A stretch of DNA of 64,000 nucleotides, taken from Aquabacter sp. L1I39. GTDB lineage: Bacteria; Pseudomonadota; Alphaproteobacteria; Rhizobiales; Xanthobacteraceae. The notes beneath the pieces are model-generated. The model did no database searches and was not told the origin of the DNA. It saw only the letters and a program-made list of their open reading frames with translations. The translations under genes and the position numbers were made by a program. The stretch covers positions 4,363,695 to 4,427,694 of the forward strand of contig NZ_CP072392.1 in assembly GCF_017742835.1 (NCBI RefSeq), in the 5' to 3' direction. Shown here in pieces: positions 60,453 to 64,000 of this stretch (position 1 is its first letter; every line of letters begins with the position of its first letter).

Positions 60453-63239
60453 ATGGACGGGGCTGAACTGGACGTGCGTTTCAGGAAAATTCTTGAACTT
60501 AGCGGTTTTGTGGATCCGGAATTCTATCGGAATGCGTCGGGGCGACCCCGGCTGATCGATCCCATTGCCCATTATGCGGAAGTGGGGTGGCGGATCGGAG
60601 TTCCGCCGAATCCGAGATTTGACGGGGAGTTCCTCTGGCCCTTCTATGTGGCCGCTGGACTTGACGGCCCGCCCGCTCTTCATTGGATTTCCTTGACCAA
60701 TACTGGCGTTTCGCTTCCTGCTAACGAAGTTGAAGCGGAGGCGCGTGCGGAACTCGTCCGGCGCTCCCAGATCTTCGACGCCACGCTTTATGCTCGACGG
60801 CTTCCGGAGGGCATAGATCCTTTCTTGCATTACGTGGTGGTTGGGGAGGCTCTCGGTTGGGCATGTTCAGAGTTTTTTGATCCGCAATATTATTGCGAGC
60901 GGTATCCGGACATCGTCAAAGCCAATGTTGCGCCTCTTTATCATTATGAATACCATGGTCGGGCAGAAGGGCGCAGGCCGAGTTCTGTCGTGAACCGTCT
61001 GACGTTTCCGCCTATGCCTGTAGATCAGGCGGGCAAAGACGCCATTTTGGTCATTTCCCACGAAGCCTCCCGCACCGGCGCCCCGGTCCTCGGCTGGAAT
61101 CTGGTGAAGGGCCTGTCTCAGCACGCTCCGGTCATCTCCCTCCTGCTGCGCGGCGGTGAGTTGGAGGAAAGTTATCGAGAGGTTTCGGCCGCGTGCATCG
61201 GGCCTTTGACGTGGGAGGACTGGGACCCGTCAGATGCGCGCCGGCTCGTGGAACGCCTGATCAAAGACTACAGGATTTCCTATGCTGTAGCCAACAGCAT
61301 TGAAACGCAGATCGTGGTGCCGGAGCTCGCGCGTCGGGGCGTTCCCGTCATAAGCCTCGTCCATGAATTTGCTGCCTATACGCGTCCTTTATCGAAGATG
61401 CGCAATGTCTATGACTGGGCGTCCCATATTGTTTTCCCGGCAAGGATTTCCGCCAAGTCTTCCTTCGATGCTTTCCCCGGCCTTGATCAGCGCCGGGGTA
61501 TTCACGTCCTCGCGCAGGGTAGAAATGATCCACCGGCAGGAGCAGGGAGCCTGGATGAGGCGTCTGAGTTGCCCTCATGTCTGGACAGGCGCAAGCTCAA
61601 GGATGCTTTCATCGTCATCGGACTTGGTCATGTCCAGTTGCGCAAGGGCGTTGATCTGTTCGTGACCGCTGCCGCTGCAGCCATGCGCCTTCGCCCGGAT
61701 ATTCCCTTCCAGTTCGTCTGGGTGGGCGATGGGTATGATCCGGAGAAGGACAGCGCTTATTCCGCCTATCTTGCCTATCAGATCGAGAAGGCAGACCTTG
61801 GCGACAGATTCAAGATGGTGAAGGCGGTTTCGGATCTCGACCCGATCTATGATGCTGCTGATGCATTCTTCCTCAGTTCTCGCCTCGACCCGCAGCCGAA
61901 CGTGGCGATCGATGCCATGTCTCGTGGCATCCCAACAATATGCTTCCGGGATGCCTGCGGGACGGCGGAGATACTGGACGCCGACCCGGCGACGCGCGCC
62001 CTGATCGCCCCCCATCTCGACGCCCATGCCGCCGCGCAGATCCTCTGTGGAATCGCCGAGAACACCGCCGGAAGATCGAAGCTCCGCGCTGAGGTGGCCC
62101 GCGTGGGCCGAACTGCGTTCGATTTCCCGTCCTATGTGGCGAAGATCAACGAGTGGGGCCTTCAAGCCGCAGGCGCCGTCTCGCCCGCCGACCTCGTCAC
62201 CCTTCAGCAGGAAGACGCGGTCGACCCCGAATTCGCCATCCCCCCCGGCACGCCGCTCTTCGAGCCCGGAGAGGCAGAATGGCGCGTCCTGCTCCAGTGG
62301 GCGGTGATGGGAATGACGCGGAATCCGGCGTCAAATCCCGAGTTTCGCCGGCCTTGCGAGGGATTTCATCCCCAGATCTACGCAAAAGCCCATGCCGAAG
62401 CCTGCGTTGATGGCGCGGAAAATCCCCTCGCTCACTGGGTGCGGGCGGGTCGGCCATCCGGTCCCTGGTCGCGGACGGTCATCACGCCGCGCAGCGGGGG
62501 CGGCGAGACGCGAAAAGTGCGCCTCCGCAGTGCCTTGCACGCGCATCTCTATTATGCCGACCTCGCCGCGGACCTGCGGGACCGGCTGTTTCGCAACCAC
62601 GCGCAATGCGATCTCTTCGTGACCACTGACACCGAGGAAAAGGCACGCCATATCAAGTCCGTATTCGAGGGCAGCCAGTCTCGAGTCGGTGTGAGGGTGG
62701 TGGACAATCGCGGGCGCGACGTGGGGCCGTTCCTCCTGGAGTTCCTGCCGCAGGTCCTGGAGCAAGGCTATGATATTGTTGGACATATTCACGGAAAGCG
62801 CAGCCTGAGCACGGATGCTGCCATGGGTGAGGCGTGGCGCACCTTCCTGTTCGAGCATCTGGTCGGCGGTCGCCACGCCATGCTGGACACGATCGAGGAT
62901 GCCTTCGCAAGGGATCCCCATCTTGGTCTTGTGATGGCTGAGGATCCGCATCTGGTCGGCTGGAATGAAAACAAGGAGATCGCCGAGGCTCTTGCACGAC
63001 GCATGGGCATCGCAGACCTTCCGGACTATTTCGACTTTCCGCTGGGCACCATGTTCTGGACCCGCGCCAAGGCCCTTAGGCCCCTCGCCGATCTCGATCT
63101 TGCCTGGGAGGACTTTCCGCAGGAGCCTCTGGACGATGACGGGACGCTGCTCCACGCGCTGGAACGCCTCCTGCCGTTCGTGGTGGAAAAAGCTGGTTTT
63201 TCCACCAAGAGCGTGCGGGTTCCCGGGGTGTCGTGGTGA
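60453..63239 (+). CDS. Modular glycosyltransferase: DPxYY repeats, GT4 domain, RgpF domain
   Basis: A 928-residue protein in four parts. Residues 19-180 hold repeats of a short module ending in HY..G (FFDPQYYCERYPDIV..PLYHYEYHGRAEGRRPS is the clearest, at 141-177). Residues about 195-580 are a GT-B fold group 1 glycosyltransferase (VIGLGHVQLRKGVDLFV; FFLSSRLDPQPNVAIDAM). Another repeat copy follows near 650-685 (FHPQIYAKAH..NPLAHW). Residues about 690-928 are a rhamnan-synthesis RgpF domain (VRVVDNRGRDVGPFLLEFLP; VGHIHGKRS). It should assemble a surface polysaccharide, possibly rhamnose-containing. ATG 60453 is 12 bases after the methyltransferase gene, an operon. Confidence 0.87.
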   Translation: MDGAELDVRFRKILELSGFVDPEFYRNASGRPRLIDPIAHYAEVGWRIGVPPNPRFDGEFLWPFYVAAGLDGPPALHWISLTNTGVSLPANEVEAEARAELVRRSQIFDATLYARRLPEGIDPFLHYVVVGEALGWACSEFFDPQYYCERYPDIVKANVAPLYHYEYHGRAEGRRPSSVVNRLTFPPMPVDQAGKDAILVISHEASRTGAPVLGWNLVKGLSQHAPVISLLLRGGELEESYREVSAACIGPLTWEDWDPSDARRLVERLIKDYRISYAVANSIETQIVVPELARRGVPVISLVHEFAAYTRPLSKMRNVYDWASHIVFPARISAKSSFDAFPGLDQRRGIHVLAQGRNDPPAGAGSLDEASELPSCLDRRKLKDAFIVIGLGHVQLRKGVDLFVTAAAAAMRLRPDIPFQFVWVGDGYDPEKDSAYSAYLAYQIEKADLGDRFKMVKAVSDLDPIYDAADAFFLSSRLDPQPNVAIDAMSRGIPTICFRDACGTAEILDADPATRALIAPHLDAHAAAQILCGIAENTAGRSKLRAEVARVGRTAFDFPSYVAKINEWGLQAAGAVSPADLVTLQQEDAVDPEFAIPPGTPLFEPGEAEWRVLLQWAVMGMTRNPASNPEFRRPCEGFHPQIYAKAHAEACVDGAENPLAHWVRAGRPSGPWSRTVITPRSGGGETRKVRLRSALHAHLYYADLAADLRDRLFRNHAQCDLFVTTDTEEKARHIKSVFEGSQSRVGVRVVDNRGRDVGPFLLEFLPQVLEQGYDIVGHIHGKRSLSTDAAMGEAWRTFLFEHLVGGRHAMLDTIEDAFARDPHLGLVMAEDPHLVGWNENKEIAEALARRMGIADLPDYFDFPLGTMFWTRAKALRPLADLDLAWEDFPQEPLDDDGTLLHALERLLPFVVEKAGFSTKSVRVPGVSW

Positions 63240-63297
63240 TGACGGCACGTTGGCCCGCCGACGTCACGGTTCGGACGGATCAGGTGGAGAGGACGCG

Positions 63298-64000
63298 GTG
63301 AGCAAGAGTTTCCAGGCCGCTCGGGACGAATTCCGTGCCTTTCTGTTCGAATCCGCTCTGCCCCTGTGGGCCGGCCGCGGCGTGGATCGGGAGGCCGGCG
63401 GGTTCGTCGAGCGCCTGACTGCAGACGGCGTGCCCACTGCGGATCCTCGCCGTGCCCGGGTGGTGGGGCGTCAGATCTTCGCCTTCGCCACCGCCGAGCG
63501 TCGCGCTTGGCCCGGACCTGCGCGAAACATCGTCCGCCATGGGCTCGCGGCCCTGGAGGGGCAGCACCTGGATGCGCAAGGTCGCATCGTCTCAATCGTG
63601 GAGGCCGGTGGACGGGCCCTGAGCCGCGAATTCGATCTTTATGACCACGCCTTCGTGCTCTTCGGCCTCGCCGCCGCCCATGAGGTGGGAGAGCGCCCCA
63701 CCGCTCTTTCGGCCCGCGCCGAGACCCTCCTGTCCGCCATGCAGCCATTCCGGCATCCGGAGCGCGGGTTCGAGGAGGCCATCCCCCGCAGCCTGCCGCT
63801 GAAGGCCAATCCCCACATGCACATGCTCGAGGCCAGTCTCGCCTGGCGGCAGATGGCGGTCGGCACCCCATGGGATGCGCTCGCCGACGAACTGGCCGAA
63901 CTGTGTCTCGACCGGTTCCTTGATCCTGAAACCGGGGCGCTCAAGGAATTCTATGACGGCGATTGGAAGCCGCTCACCGATCATGCCGGCTCCGTTGTGG
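63298..64000 (+). CDS. AGE-family sugar epimerase/isomerase (partial, cut by window end)
   Basis: The first 234 residues of an (alpha/alpha)6-barrel enzyme of the N-acylglucosamine 2-epimerase / mannose isomerase family. Visible signatures are RVVGRQIFAFATAERR, YDHAFVLFGLAAAHE and the catalytic-site NPHMHMLEASLAW. The start is GTG 63298 with GGAGAGGA upstream. Probably interconverts mannose and fructose or their phosphates to feed nucleotide-sugar synthesis for the locus. The frame runs off the right edge without a stop. Confidence 0.88.
   Translation, partial: MSKSFQAARDEFRAFLFESALPLWAGRGVDREAGGFVERLTADGVPTADPRRARVVGRQIFAFATAERRAWPGPARNIVRHGLAALEGQHLDAQGRIVSIVEAGGRALSREFDLYDHAFVLFGLAAAHEVGERPTALSARAETLLSAMQPFRHPERGFEEAIPRSLPLKANPHMHMLEASLAWRQMAVGTPWDALADELAELCLDRFLDPETGALKEFYDGDWKPLTDHAGSVV

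Overview
This is about 64 kb of high-G+C chromosome (roughly two thirds G+C by eye) from an alphaproteobacterium, most likely order Hyphomicrobiales (Rhizobiales) and perhaps family Xanthobacteraceae. The evidence is a rhizobial-type glutamine synthetase II paired with its small divergent neighbour, the ethylmalonyl-CoA pathway pair ecm/ccr, an NdvA-type cyclic glucan exporter, alphaproteobacterial gene order around dnaA, and AccD and CoaBC proteins with substitutions of the kind I recall from that order. The species name is inference; no search was possible. Almost everything is core chromosome. I saw no prophage, insertion sequence or CRISPR array.

Layout. 0-8.6 kb: a gene tail, a secreted phytochelatin-synthase-like protease, ethylmalonyl-CoA mutase and crotonyl-CoA carboxylase/reductase (both of the acetyl-CoA assimilation pathway) flanking a small stress membrane protein, a membrane diguanylate cyclase, a flavoprotein, a composite palindromic repeat and a COG0523 GTPase. 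8.6-14.5 kb: a D,D-carboxypeptidase, then lhgO-ndvA and a polytopic membrane protein. 14.5-24.7 kb: the replication block gyrB, [lysE-type exporter, arsC, L,D-transpeptidase], recF, dnaN, dnaA, rpsT, all on the minus strand. A 1 kb AT-richer gap upstream of dnaA carries a repeated short motif. 24.9-29.2 kb: an NDUFA9-like protein, then trpF-trpB-(small secreted protein)-trpA, tightly coupled. 29.2-37.4 kb, minus strand: aminopeptidase, then the run ubiE-ubiB-GNAT-coaBC-dut-rrf2-cysK, covering ubiquinone, coenzyme A, dUTP hydrolysis and cysteine.

37.6-51.2 kb: a very large SSS-transporter/hybrid histidine kinase, rpoN, the LPS transport genes lptC-lptA-lptB, RNase D, a tandem CVNH protein, ilvD, folC and accD. 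51.4-53.3 kb: glnII with a strong sigma-54 promoter and the divergent DUF2735/gstI-like gene. Sigma-54 itself (rpoN) is encoded 10 kb away. 53.5-56.4 kb: a DUF2087 protein, an M48 lipoprotein protease and a tRNA-Arg(CCT). 56.7-64 kb: a surface-polysaccharide locus (secreted protein, sugar epimerase, methyltransferase with coiled coil, a 928-residue modular glycosyltransferase with an RgpF domain, and an AGE-family sugar isomerase cut by the window end), with segments of lower G+C.

The nearest things to unusual biology are the glnII/gstI control region, the motif array upstream of dnaA, the extra secreted protein embedded in the trp operon, the multi-repeat glycosyltransferase, and the separation and reversed orientation of trpFBA and accD-folC, which suggests an old inversion of about 22 kb. 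Start codons were chosen by Shine-Dalgarno fit and family length; GTG or TTG starts are noted where they apply.
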